A stretch of 52,764 nucleotides of DNA from Termitomyces sp. T153 (Eukaryota > Basidiomycota > Agaricomycetes > Agaricales > Lyophyllaceae). The translations under genes were made by a program, and so were the position numbers. A model generated the notes under the pieces. That model saw only the letters and a list, made by a program, of their open reading frames with translations, ran no database searches and had not been told where the DNA came from. Every line of letters starts with the position of its first letter. The stretch's first letter is position 1. Where the stretch lies: the NCBI GenBank assembly GCA_018296165.2, contig JACKQL020000202.1, forward strand, positions 1 to 52,764. Direction: 5' to 3'. Below, piece by piece: positions 13,172-23,918 of this stretch.

Positions 13172-14227
13172 CTAGTGACCGCTGGACCGATCGTCTATAT
13201 CGTCATCGAGCGGTGTTTCGTCAAACAACGCTTCTGCAAAGGTATCATCAATATTTTTGCTCCAGTCGTCGAAGTCGTCAAGGTCATGAATTCTAGGACT
13301 CTCGAGCGGGTCGTCATCATCTAAAGTTGTCTGATACTTCCTGTCAACGTTGCCATCCCCCTCATTCTGGCTACACCTGATTTCTCGAGCCTGACGTTGA
13401 TAATGCAAGAACACTAAAAGCTTAGTGCAAAGCGAGTCTTCCTTGCAGAAGCGACAGCGAGTCCAAGTCTTATTAAGCCAATACGCCTTGCCATAGTTCA
13501 GACTATTTGATTCCCATTCACACTGACTATCTCAGCAGTATTTGAGGAAGGTTGTCACTAATAAAGGATGAACGCACCTCCTAGAATGGCCAAGGCGACT
13601 GCTCAGAGCTCGTTTGAAACGAGGACTTGGCAGGAAGAAAGAGCCGGATGGCACTTGCCCATGTTCATTACATGACAAATGTGTCCAAGCACGAGAGGGA
13701 ACCTTGTTACGGAGTGGATTCAACATAGACACCATAGTAGGTGCATACTGGTCTCTGCGTTTGTTCTCTGTGAGGATGTCGATAAATGTTGGGCTGAACT
13801 TTGGTATAGTGATTGATGCGGCTTGTACATCAGCCATGGGTGGGCATGAATCTAGAACCATGTATTTCATCTCAGGAATGAAGATTTGTTGAAACTTGGT
13901 TGACGTAGAATGGATCTCATGCTTAGAAGTGGACCCAAGGAATGTTTTGAGTTTTTCACACATGGGTTGGGGTGATGTGGGAAGTACCCGCCTGCCTGTA
14001 GATCGTGAGCTAGATAAATTGGAAAACACCTTCCGGATGCAAGGTATCCGTCCTATATGATTTGAAAATCTCCGCCGAGACTTGAGATTGATAATGGGAC
14101 TAGGCCTCGATGGCACAGCAAAGATATTATTCGTGTCGGTTAGAACATGAGAAAAGGTCTGGTTGGTGTAATGATAATCACTGAGTTTCTCTAGATGCGA
14201 GTGATGACTTCAACTTACGAGGTCCAT
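13172..14227 (-). CDS. Orphan protein with a short Cys cluster and acidic tail
   Basis: I do not recognise this protein. The proposed exons 14219-14227, 13578-14158 and 13172-13526 join across introns of 60 and 51 nt and close at 314 aa. The first exon codes only Met-Asp-Leu, so the start is tentative. The first two thirds are basic and Ser/Pro-rich (KSRRRFSNHIGR, RKVFSNLSSS). Around residue 200 a motif C-x-W followed by KTWTRCRFCKEDSLC gives a four-cysteine cluster that could bind a metal. The C-terminus is strongly acidic (DDDDPLES, DLDDFDDWS, DETPLDDDIDD). It converges on urease, with stop codons about 145 bp apart. A nuclear or regulatory protein is possible but is inference only. Confidence 0.6.
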
Positions 14228-15165
14228 TTGGTGGTTGAGCATGTGCTAAGTTATTGAAAGCAAAGTTCGGAAGTGTGGCAGTTGGCTTTCGGATGTGGAC
14301 AAGCGTTCTATTCGCTATACAGAATACACTTAGGCTCCACCGGAAAACGGGCTATTTATCCTGTATCAGTGATTGTTTCTGCTCGGAAAACACTGGAACG
14401 AGGCATACCAGTATGTATGTAGTCAGCAGATTCCGCGGATCCGCTATACCAGTGGCAAGGTAAAAAAGAGAAGGATTGCGCGGTAGAGAAAGGACCTTGA
14501 ACTAAAAGGAATCCAGGTACCAGTGGCATTGTTGTAATTGGTGACCATGCCGACAACATTGTTTACTCGACTCAACATGAGACAAAAGTTACTGCGGACG
14601 GTGATTTTATCCGAATGAGGTCACCACACTCATACTTACTAAAGAGCACAGAGCTTAGAAGAAGTAGCAGTGGAGTGCGTAAGAAAAAGCTTTGCGCAGT
14701 GTCACTGCACTTGTATCTTGTCCTTTGTATTATTCTTATTATATGTGGAACTGTCAGTTCAGAAAAAAGAATAAAGACATCCTTGGCATCCTCTGCCGCG
14801 GGCGACTAAGGCTCTTTGTTGTCCTCAAAGTTTTTCTAGATTTGAGCAATGGTACACTTTGGATGTTGAAATGCGTCCAAAAACTTGGAATCTTGAGGGG
14901 AAGTGAACTGGCCAAGTCGGAGCACTCAGTAGTACATGCAACTGTTGATTAAGAAAGTAGTGAACTGGTGAAAAGAAGGTACAAAAGCAGGATGTGGACA
15001 CAATTACTGACCACATGCCAATTGCAAACCAAGTTACACTGGCATGAGCGCTCAGTGCTCCAAGACCCAAGTGGGTGCTATTAACCGGCATACACTCTTG
15101 AACCCACTGTCGTTTGTCTACATACTTTGGTACAAAAACTGAAACCTGGGCAAAACGGGCAAAAT
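14228..15165. other. Intergenic, nothing recognised
   Basis: Upstream of the orphan gene and downstream of the minus-strand gene at 15166. Several short frames occur on both strands, but none carries a motif or a plausible exon chain. CpG content falls after about 14800. Confidence 0.5.
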
Positions 15166-15720
15166 CTAGTACTCTGCGTCGGCCCTGTACTCTACGACTG
15201 ACACACCATCCACCACAGTAACCCTAGATGCATATCCATGAAACACTTTCGTCCCTGCTTTCGAAACATTCTGGAATAGTAAATCACCCCACTTTGGATG
15301 CCGTTTGTAAAACCTATCTGGCAGATGACCCGCATCCACCAGTTCCCCAATTGCACGGATGACCCACTGCTCACATGCCCAACCTGTATCCTTCCGCAAG
15401 GATATTACAGGTGTGTGTCCCTGGTCGACAGTATGAGTGGCAAGCAGCTTGCGAATGGTGTTTAGAGACTCAGGCGATGTGTCTGAGAGGGTAGGTAGGG
15501 CCACACAACAGACGAAGTTGGTGTTTGTATCGAAGTCATTGGCTGTGAGCGGCTGGTCTATGACAAGAGGGGAGAGGGTGCCTCGTTTCCATCCATTGCT
15601 ATTTCCTGTGATATGATAGAGTGGGGTTGGGACGGTTAGCGGTTCGGAGGGCAAGGCAAGAGCCCAATGGTATATGTCCGAACAACTGGTTGTGTAGAGG
15701 CAGATATAAAGCTGAGACAT
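15166..15720 (-). CDS. Short fungal conserved protein (possibly the DUF6914 type)
   Basis: Single-exon frame of 184 aa starting MSQLYICLYTTSCSDIYHWA. This start is chosen because the broken relative at 23918 begins with the same MSQLYIALY; two in-frame ATGs upstream (15732, 15741) are not shared. The protein opens with a beta-strand-like LYICLY and an IYHWAL motif. Further on there are a CCVALP segment and the conserved-looking stretches GWACEQWVIRAIGELVDAG and HPKWGDLLF. This plan resembles a small fungal family that I recall as DUF6914, whose function is unknown; the family name is from memory and needs a profile search. It is the only intact member of a local group of three, and the other two are broken. 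Confidence 0.65.
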   Translation of the reverse strand: MSQLYICLYTTSCSDIYHWALALPSEPLTVPTPLYHITGNSNGWKRGTLSPLVIDQPLTANDFDTNTNFVCCVALPTLSDTSPESLNTIRKLLATHTVDQGHTPVISLRKDTGWACEQWVIRAIGELVDAGHLPDRFYKRHPKWGDLLFQNVSKAGTKVFHGYASRVTVVDGVSVVEYRADAEY

Positions 15721-16050
15721 GAGGATTGACATGTAATTCAAAGGAAAAAGAATTTAATTGGAAGTAGCTCAAGGGAGGTCCATGGTAGCTAAGTGAACCC
15801 CGCTTGCAGCCAAAGTGCCGATTATTACGTAATAACGCCTCCAAAAAAGCGATCACAAAAAAAACAGTGGAACTGAGTCCTTCAAAACCAGTATGTAAGT
15901 AGCAATCTGTGTTGCAATCAATACCAGTATGTAAGTAGCAATCTGTTGCAATCAATACATTTATTTGCATGAGGTTTGACCATGTACATTCATTGGTGTA
16001 GGACTCATATTAAGTCTCCGATAAAAAAATAAACACATGGCCACCAAGAG

Positions 16051-16440
16051 CTAATACTTTCCGTTGCTCTTGTACGGGACAACTCGAACACCATCCCTGA
16101 TGGTACCAATATTGCTGCCAGACAGAACCTTGTGCACTGTGTTTGACAAGTTTCCAGAGAGTAAATCCCACCACTTTGGATGGGCTTTGTAAAACTGGTC
16201 AGGGAGGTAACCAGCATCTACCAGCTCTTGACCAGGCCCTCTTTTGGGCAAGCAATGGAGCTGAAGCCTGATCAACTTTATGAGTCAAGAGAATGTCGTG
16301 CACCGCATCCATTGCATATGGATTTGTCACTACAGGAAGAGCAACACAGCAGATGAAAGAGCTGGTGTTCATCAAACTAACTGGGTTTGAGATTGCCATG
16401 GGACCAGCCATATTGATTGCCAACAATGTTATATGAATGA
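16051..16440 (-). pseudogene. Broken paralogue of the 15166 gene (N-terminal part missing)
   Basis: The C-terminal part reads ELVDAGYLPDQFYKAHPKWW and ends SNGKY, matching the intact gene's ELVDAGHLPDRFYKRHPKWG. The middle part (SFICCVALPVVTNPYAMD) is in another frame. The block equivalent to WACEQWVIRAI is deleted, which shifts the frame. A second shift separates the piece like NGWSH from PVSLMNTSSF. Upstream of about 16440 the homology stops at a GAAT microsatellite. Confidence 0.75.
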
Positions 16441-16454
16441 ATGAATGAATGAAT
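16434..16454. repeat. (GAAT)5 microsatellite
   Basis: About five uninterrupted GAAT repeats, exactly where homology to the intact paralogue ends. Confidence 0.9.
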
Positions 16455-16536
16455 CTTTTATACTGCCAGCAAGCCACAATGCTAGGCTAAGAGGTAGGGG
16501 TAATGTAATGGTGGTACTCTACACCAGTAATGTAAT

Positions 16537-17697
16537 TGTCAGGTTCCGCTGACCCCGGGGGCTCAGCTGCACTGGGCAAGTCCTTACTAGGCAGGCGTGA
16601 TCCCCTTGCACTGGCAACCGAACACTCAAAAGCGTTCTGGGCACTGATGGCCTGTGTGGATAGTCAGTGGGATGTGATTCAGACAGGTCCGGGGGGGTCC
16701 GGAGAAGTTGGATTGTGAGGAAACGGGACGGGCTTGGTGGGGTTCAGGCAGAAGACCATATGGGAGATTTGCGGACACAAAGAGTAGGCGGCCACGTGAT
16801 CAATGGAAGCGGAGCCGGGGTTTGATGGAAGATCAATTGGAATTGATGGAGTCTGGGACTGAGCGAAGAGCAAGGTTCGGACCTGGTGAAAGAGTGTAGG
16901 GGTTCATAATCATAATTGCGGAGTTTGTGAGGTCATTAAGTTTGAGGGAGACTTGGGCACAATGGTTGGACGGAGTCACTGAGACAGCATCAGACAGGAT
17001 GAGATGGAGTTGATATGGAACAAGAGTAGATTCGAGTGGAGATACAAAATGATGACAAGAATAATAATGAAATGGAGATGAGACAAGACTGGGAGACTGA
17101 GATAAGACTGGGAGACTGAGAGTAAGGAAAACAAAACACGAGACATGAAACACAAGAAGGAAACAATCAGACCATAGGTAACGTTAAGCAATATCAAGAC
17201 TAGAGTATGAAGAGCTACTCAACATCTTATATACTGACTACCGGAGAACTTCAGGGTATGTCGGCTGCGGCGGTGGGGCTTGGCAGAGCTCAATGGAGTG
17301 GGCGGGTGTCAGTTGTGATTGAGGGTTGGGCTGTGCTGATATGTTGATGGGATCATTTGGGAATGCGGGTCGCCCTGAGGTTGTCATGATACTCCAGAAT
17401 GGGTCAGAGGAACCAGGGTGTTGAGTTGATGATGGGTGGCGAAGATCAGGAACAGCAGGGCTGGTTCTCGGGGTTTGGGAGATCCAGGGTAAGTGTCAGT
17501 GGCTGCAGGGAAGGCATTGAAGTTGGCCAGGGGGCCGTCGGAGTTAGCCGGGGAGGCATCAGAGTTAGCTGAGGTTGCATCGGGGCTAACCAAAATAGGC
17601 ATGGGGCATGGGTGGAAGTTCGGCGGAGCGTCGGGGTTTTTGGGGGATTGGGAGGTTGCTGGACGATGTGCGGGGATCCAGGGGATGGGTCATGACA
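16537..17697 (-). repeat. LTR (3' LTR in element orientation)
   Basis: 1161 bp, begins TGTCAGG and ends ATGACA. It differs from its partner by roughly 60 substitutions, nearly all at CpG/TpG/CpA positions, while 17034-17536 is identical to the partner. Confidence 0.92.
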
Positions 17698-17713
17698 TCA
17701 CTCCCCCTTCAGC
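17698..17713 (-). other. Polypurine tract of the LTR element
   Basis: Read on the minus strand the sequence is gctgaagggggagtga, abutting the LTR. This is the usual place and composition of the primer for second-strand synthesis. On the plus strand no comparable tract precedes the LTR at 22283, which supports the minus orientation. Confidence 0.65.
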
Positions 17714-17910
17714 ATCGAGACCCTTCGAGACATGGGGATTAGGATGGGGATCAGTGGGGTGTGAGAGTTGAAGCCAAGCAATATTGATCAGTCCACAGTG
17801 AGTGATAGCAGCGTGGGAGACAAAGTTGAAGTGCAGCCGCCACTTCATCAGGGTTCTCTTCAATCAATTAAAAGCCTTGGATGTACCCCGGGATTTCCCA
17901 AATTTCGTCA

Positions 17911-19094
17911 TGTCTTCCCCCAGCATTCCAGTAATCCCTCCCACTGATTCGGATGAGGTGGTGGTGTACAACAGTGGGGGGGAAGAGTTTGAGCATCGGT
18001 GCCATGCTAGTGTCAGGGACTGGAGTTGTAAGGGGTGTCGACTTGTCTTCTTGGGATGACTGACGGAGCTTTTGTAGAGTCATCCATGGTGGTGGTGGTG
18101 GATTTTCCAGGGGTCCCAAAGCAGACCAAGTTTTGTCCTGCATTGCCGAAGGAGGGGAGTATGAGGCAGTCTGCAGGGAAGGCAGGGCTTTCGCAGGGTG
18201 GTCAGGGAAAGGGGGCATCTTCGGCAGTGATTCGTGGGAAGCGCCGAGCCTCCCTGTCCTCGGGGGTGGGACCCAGCAAGAGGCCACGTGGGTGCAAGCC
18301 ATCGGTGGGGCCTCTGGAGTCTCTCCTCTTTTCTCCTACCCCAGGCATTCCCTCGGAATGGTCGTCGAGTTTCCCCACACCTATTCCTTCGATCATGGAG
18401 GTCTTCCTTTGCAAGCAGGTGGAGGCTTTGACGATGTCATTGGCAGTATGGGAGGGTGAGCTCCGACAGGCGAGGGAGGACCGTGACGTGGCGCGGATGG
18501 AGAAAGAGGTGATGGAGCGGGAGAGGAACACATCAGTGTGTGTGGTGATGGAGTGAGCATTAGAGGTGCGGGGCTTGTGGGAGCATCTGATGCAGATGGA
18601 GGGGCAGCCCATGGGGGAAGCGGAGGGGCAGGGACGAGTTCTGGAGGGGGATGCATTGTGGGCAGAGCTGGAGGCGGCGAGGCAGAGGGAGGACTGGTTG
18701 GCCAATGAGGCCGCTTCGGGGCATGTGGGAATCCTCCATGAGTTGTCTCCTGTTCCTCTGTTCATTACTGATGGTTCATTTTCTGGGTTTAGGCTGGGTG
18801 TGGGAGCATCGGGTCCTCTTGGACAGTGCCTCTGTGGTGTTCGCATCAATTCAGGATGGGTTGATGCAGGGGTCTGCGGTTCAGCCTCCGGAGTTACAGC
18901 AGGGGATGGTGCAGTTGGAGAGGTTGCTGGCGGGGCATTGGCAATGCAATGCGGTGGCCCTGGGGTCGTGGTGGGAGGTGGCAGCTAATGCAGGGGAGGC
19001 ATTGCCAGGGTTGGTGGAGGTCTTAGTGGTGGTGTGGGCCCAGATGGAAGTCGACCTGGGGATAGGGTTGCCGGGGGGTCCGGGGAGGGGGTAA
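17911..19094 (+). pseudogene. Broken coiled-coil ORF inside the LTR element
   Basis: A chain of plus-strand frames starts MSSPSIPVIPPTDSDEVVVY and is cut by a stop near 18057. It resumes at 18035-18556 with a basic patch (KRRASLSSGVGPSKRPRG) and a heptad-like helix (QVEALTMSLAVWEGELRQAR), breaks at 18556, and continues as ELEAARQREDWLANEAASGH. It ends in another frame with QLERLLAGHWQCNAVALGSW. The start and the charged helix resemble repeat-borne Agaricomycete proteins that I recall from genome annotations; function unknown. It runs opposite to the inferred direction of element transcription. TGG/TGA and CAG/TAG-type changes fit CpG decay of a once open frame. Confidence 0.5.
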
Positions 19095-22000
19095 GGTGGG
19101 TGCAGGCCCCATTTCTTGTTGCTTTTGGACTTGCTGCCTCCCTTGCCTTTTTTGTATATATGTAATTTTTGTATGCAAACATGTCCCTTTTTTGGTCCCT
19201 GGGCATGTGAAGTGAGGTTTTAGTTTATAGGAGGGTGAAGTAAGCAAAACACACAGGGGTGTGAGAGGGAGTTGAATCCCTAGTGAATCCAGAGGTGGGG
19301 GTTATGCCCGCTAGTGCCGTCTGTGCTGGCTAGTCCTGGGGTTTGTCAGGACGGGGTGGGGCATCGCAGGGAGGGCTCCTGAGGTTTGGCGGGGTTGGTG
19401 GGAGTTCTCCGGTGGAGTTCTGTGGCATTTTGGGGTGGTGTTATTGAGTTCGATTCTTGGAATTTTCAACCAGGGGTGTAGGGGTTTTCTTTAATCTGTG
19501 GCAGGGACGTGCGCCATGTTGGTACCAGAGGGCGGACCTTCAAATCTTTCATGGGTGTCCAGCGGGTTCGGGGCTTTGGTTTTCTTGGCAGTGCAGTTGG
19601 TGGGGGGGATGGAGGTCTTCCTGTGATCTGGCCCTTATGCCAGTGCTGGTGGCAAAGGCAGCGGGGCCCTCTTCATTGGTGGGGGTCGGTGGGGCAAGGT
19701 TTGTTCTTGCGGCATAGTTGGTCCAGGTCGGAGTCGTGTTCTGGAGTATTGCATCTGTGGGCAGGCATGTTTGGGTGGTGCTTTGGTGTGCTCCGGAGTG
19801 TCGATGACCAAGGGGGCAGGGTGTGGGGTGATCAGTCCTGACCAGTTCCTTTGGGTCTGGAGCCAAAATCTGAGGTTCCGGGTCATCTACGTGACATTGC
19901 TTTCCTGACCAAAGGTAAGTCCCGAGATGGACAGAGGGATCTTACGTATTTCTGACACTCCCTTGAGTTTGGAGGTCCATTGGAGTTGTGTTGGTGGATG
20001 TTTCTTTGGGCAGAGGCAGCACAGGGGTTGGTTGGGGAATGGCTCGCCTCAGCAGAGATGCTTCGGGGCTTGTTCTGAGGGTTGTTCCTTCCTGGGGGTC
20101 AGTGGTTCCTTCATCAGGGAAGAAGTGAGCAATCCCGGAGTCGACACAAGGGTCACTCGGTGGGAGTTTGTTGGTTGTGTTGGCTTTGGGGGAGGTGCGG
20201 GTGGAGAAAGGGGTCTGAGGTGCACTTTGTCAGTTCGTGGTTCCAAGTGCGAGTACCAGGGATTGGGAGCTGATGCGGGGGTTGGGGTTGGGTCTTAACT
20301 TGCGAGTGGGGTTGTGTCGCAAATCGGAGGGGGAGCTCTGGAGTGGGGTTTTTTGCAGAGCAGCAGAGCTGTCATGCAGGAGTGGCGGTGGCTCCTGGAG
20401 CTGAGCTTGGATGGGGGAAGATGGTTGTTCACAATTGTTGGGGGGGTGGCGGGGAAGTCAGTCGCGGGGAGGCACTGGAGTGGGACTCCCTGGGAGTCGC
20501 GGCAGGGTTGAGGCAACTCCTCATTCATGCTCCAGAGTGGCCTGGAGATTGTTGCAAAGGTGGTGGTGGCAGTGGGGAGAGGCACTGCTTGCTTCTTGGG
20601 GAAGGCATCAGCAACCTTTAGGGTACTCCAAGAGATTACTTCACATGTGGCCTGCTTCTGGGTACTCCAAAGAGGGTACTTTGTATGTGGCCTGCTTCTG
20701 GGTGCTCCGGTGATGTGGTCCCTGTTTGACAGACATATTCCAGTGTAGGAGTGGGATTCAGAGCGGGTAGTGGTTTATGTCATGGAGTTGGGGCTACCAG
20801 GGCATCGTTGTTGGGCTAGCACTGTGAGTCCCCTCGATCAAATGTCATAGTCGGAGCGGAGGCCCTGGAGTCGTGTTGCCAGGGTCTGGAGCTGTGTCGA
20901 GGGGTTCAGAGGGGGTCGGAGGGGTGGGTTGGGCAGTTTTGGGCTGGCGCAGGGTTGTTTGGGTTGTTGAGCTGGGGGAGGTCCTTTAAGGATATCGGAG
21001 CATATGCCCTTTAGGTCGTTAGGTCGCTTGAATGGCCGATTGACATTCTCTGGATGATGGTGGAGCTTCTCCCTCCCTTATATGAACATGTCAGCAAATT
21101 TAGAGTACTTAGGGGAACTACTTTGTATAGGGTCCTTTTTCCTATAGTTAGTTTGGGGTGGCTCCTATGCTGGGGGTTCCTTTGTGGGAGGTGGTGGAGT
21201 CTGGTGGTGGAGTTTAGGTTTGGGGGTGGCATGTGGGGAGGTTCGGCATCCAGGGTCCTCATTGTTGGGGGTTCCGGATTGTGTGGGGGAAGGTGGTGAA
21301 ATAGCAGCGCTGTCCGGAGTTGTTCCTTGTCGAGAGTTGGGGTGCCATGGTCCTCCTTGTTAACTCTGGGGCTGTGCTTTAGGCGGCGGGGTGGAGGGCG
21401 CATAGCCATTCTTTTCCTGACTGTCTAGAGGCTTGGGGATGTTTTGGTCTTGTTCCAGGTTTGTTGGGGTTGGGTCAGAGGTATTGGGGCCCCTTTATTT
21501 GTTGGGCGGAGGTGACGGCTGAATTGACCGAGGTCTGGAAGCAGGTTCTGGGGTTGGAGCATAGCCTAGGTCTGGGGCTCTTGCTCTGTTGTTGGGGTTG
21601 TTGGGTTTGAGCTTGATTTCGGTGGTTTTGGGGCTAGTTGTTGGAGGGTGTAGTTCCTCAGGGGTGATCAGGGTGAGGGTTAGGTGGTCGATAGTAGGGT
21701 TCAGTGATGTTGTTGGTGATTAGTCGCATTTGTCAGTCTGTGGGGTTGCTAGTGGGTCGGTGGATCCACAGGCAGGCTTCAGGGAAGCGCATTCTCAGTG
21801 GTCTCATCATGGCTGGTGATCCTTTGTGCAATAGGTGATGGTTTTGTGGCTGGTTGGCATTATTGTTTGTCGGAGGGTTGGCACGGTGCCAGAGACTTTG
21901 TTGCTCATTTGGTCAGATGGTTGCCAGGCTTTGGAATGCTGTTCTTTGGGTGATGTTGGGGTCAACTTTGTGCAAGGGAACAGAGTTGATGGAGAGGGTA

Positions 22001-22282
22001 AGGGTGGGGTGGGGGATGATTTGACGGTTTGCACAAGGAGTTGGGGGTTGGGTGTGAGTTGGGGAGGGTGTCCATGGGGGGAGCCGTTGTATGGATGTAA
22101 CCGGAGCAGGAGGATGTTTGGTGTCAGATCTGTGACTCAATGTGCCTCAGCAAATTGGGCAGGGCCATATGAATCATAAGGGTTTCCAGGCATGGGTAGA
22201 CCATAGACATCGGAGTTATTTGATTGTGTGTGCAGAGATAATGTGGGCATCATGGATGGGGTAAGGTAGAGTCTTGATATTA
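19095..22282. other. LTR element interior, no intact gene
   Basis: The plus strand is very rich in G and T and poor in C, with many runs of three or more G. Open frames on both strands are short and of biased composition: Gly/Val/Trp on plus, Pro/His/Thr on minus. No YxDD, integrase or RNase H signature was found. A small internal duplication lies at about 20614-20710 (gtggcctgcttctgggt twice). Confidence 0.6.
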
Positions 22283-23443
22283 TGTCAGGTTCTGCTGACC
22301 CCAGGGGCTCAGCTGCACTGGGCGAGTCCTTACTAGGCAGGCGTGATCCCCTTGCACTGGCAACCGAACACTCAAAAGCATTCTGGGCACTGATGGCCTG
22401 TGTGGATAGTCGGTGGGATGTGATTCGGACAGGTCTGGGGGGGTCCAGAGAAGTCGGATTGCGAGGAAACGGGATGGGCTTGGCAGGGTTCAGGCAGAAG
22501 ACCATATGGGAGATTCGCGGACACGAAGAGTAGGCAGCCACACAATCAATGGAAGCAGAGCTGGGGTTTGATGGAAGATCAATTGGAGTTGATGGAGTCC
22601 AGGACCGAGTGAAGAGCGAGGTTCAGACCTGGTGAAAGAGTGTCGGGGTTCGTAATCGTAATTGCAGAGTTTGTGAGGTCATTAAGTTTGAGGGAGACTT
22701 GGGCACAACGGTTGGACAGAGTCACCGAGACAGCGTCAGATGGGATGAGATGGAGTCAATATGGAACAAGAGTAGATTTGAGTGGAGATACAAAATGATG
22801 ACAAGAATAATAATGAAATGGAGATGAGACAAGACTGGGAGACTGAGATAAGACTGGGAGACTGAGAGTAAGGAAAACAAAACACGAGACATGAAACACA
22901 AGAAGGAAACAATCAGACCATAGGTAACGTTAAGCAATATCAAGACTAGAGTATGAAGAGCTACTCAACATCTTATATACTGACTACCGGAGAACTTCAG
23001 GGTATGTCGGCTGCGGCGGTGGGGCTTGGCAGAGCTCAATGGAGTGGGCGGGTGTCAGTTGTGATTGAGGGTTGGGCTGTGCTGATATGTTGATGGGATC
23101 ATTTGGGAATGCGGGTCGCCCTGAGGTTGTCATGATACTCCAGAATGGGTCAGAGGAACCAGGGTGTTGAGTTGATGATGGGTGGCGAAGATCAGGAACA
23201 GCAGGGCTGGTTCTCGGGGTTTGGGAGATCCAGGGTAAGTGTCAGTGGCTGCAGGGAAGGCATTGAAGTTGGCCAGGGGGCCATCGGAGTTAGCCGGGGA
23301 GGTGTCGGAGTTAGCCGAGGTTGCGTTGGGGCTAACTGAAATAGGTGCGGGGCATGGGTGGAAGTTTGGCAGAGCATCAGGGTTTTTGGGGGATTGGGAG
23401 GTTGCTGGATGATGTGTGGGGGTCCAGGGGACGGGTCATGACA
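22283..23443 (-). repeat. LTR (5' LTR in element orientation)
   Basis: 1161 bp partner of 16537-17697, at a constant offset of 5746 bp with no indel. It is followed by the GTAAT target duplication. Confidence 0.92.
22972..22980 (-). promoter_or_regulatory. TATA-like box in the 5' LTR
   Basis: The minus strand reads gtatataag here (the equivalent in the other LTR is 17226-17234). It lies in the 503-bp part of the LTR that is identical between the copies, as expected for the element's promoter. Confidence 0.5.
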
Positions 23444-23513
23444 GTAATGTGATTGTCATTATGGTAGTAATCATGTACCATAGTGTTGGGTACTGGAACT
23501 TTCCTTGCAGAGT

Positions 23514-23918
23514 TCAAGTGGCATGAATGTTAGGCAAGGTTACATTGCAAAGTACTTTTAGAGAGAACATGGATGTTGAGGTTATTTTGGATTGTTGGAT
23601 GTGGGGTTTTGGTGTTCTATGTTCCTCTTGTGTCTTCTTGTATGCAAGGTGTCTTGACCTCTTATGATGTATAGCATCTTGCCTTGCCTCTCTTGCATAT
23701 AGATTTGTCACTGCAGAAAGAGTGACACAGCAGATGAAAGAGCCAGTGTTCAGCAAACTAACTGAGGTTGAGTTGCTATGGGACCAGCCATTCCAATTGC
23801 TGACAATGTGGTGCGGCTCCATACATTGTGCAAGATTGTTCAATGAGGGTGCAAAGATAGTCTGGTGGTAAATTCCAAAATCACCAGTGTGGTAGAGAGC
23901 AATGTAAAGCTGTGACAT
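23514..23918 (-). pseudogene. Third, C-terminally diverged copy of the 15166 gene
   Basis: It starts MSQLYIALYHTGDFGIYHQ and continues with SNWNGWSH and TGSFICCVTLSAVTNLYARE, matching the intact gene through its middle. After about 23690 the homology is lost (HHKRSRHLAYKKTQEEHRTP has no counterpart) and the conserved WACEQW and HPKWGD blocks are absent. It is open for 134 codons but is judged a truncated pseudogene. Confidence 0.65.

Larger units (their letters stand above)
16537..23443 (-). mobile_element. LTR retrotransposon, 6.9 kb, apparently non-autonomous
   Basis: Two direct LTRs of exactly 1161 bp (TGTCA...TGACA) bound a 4585-bp interior. The 5-bp target duplication GTAAT is present on both sides (16532-16536 and 23444-23448), so this is one complete insertion. 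Two signals favour minus-strand transcription: a TATATAAG box inside the LTR on the minus strand, and a polypurine tract (gaagggggagtga read on the minus strand) directly before the LTR at 17697. I see no reverse transcriptase, RNase H or integrase motif in any frame, so it is best read as a large non-autonomous derivative. It inserted between two broken copies of the 15166 gene family. Confidence 0.88.

Noticed and set aside
18202..18849. 215-codon minus-strand frame in the LTR element
   Set aside because: Pro/Ser/Arg-rich composition typical of the complement of the G-rich coiled-coil frames; no motif.
23145..23339. Gly/Val-rich plus-strand frame, also present at 41-253
   Set aside because: Both lie inside LTR copies; the frame is interrupted differently in each copy and has no domain.
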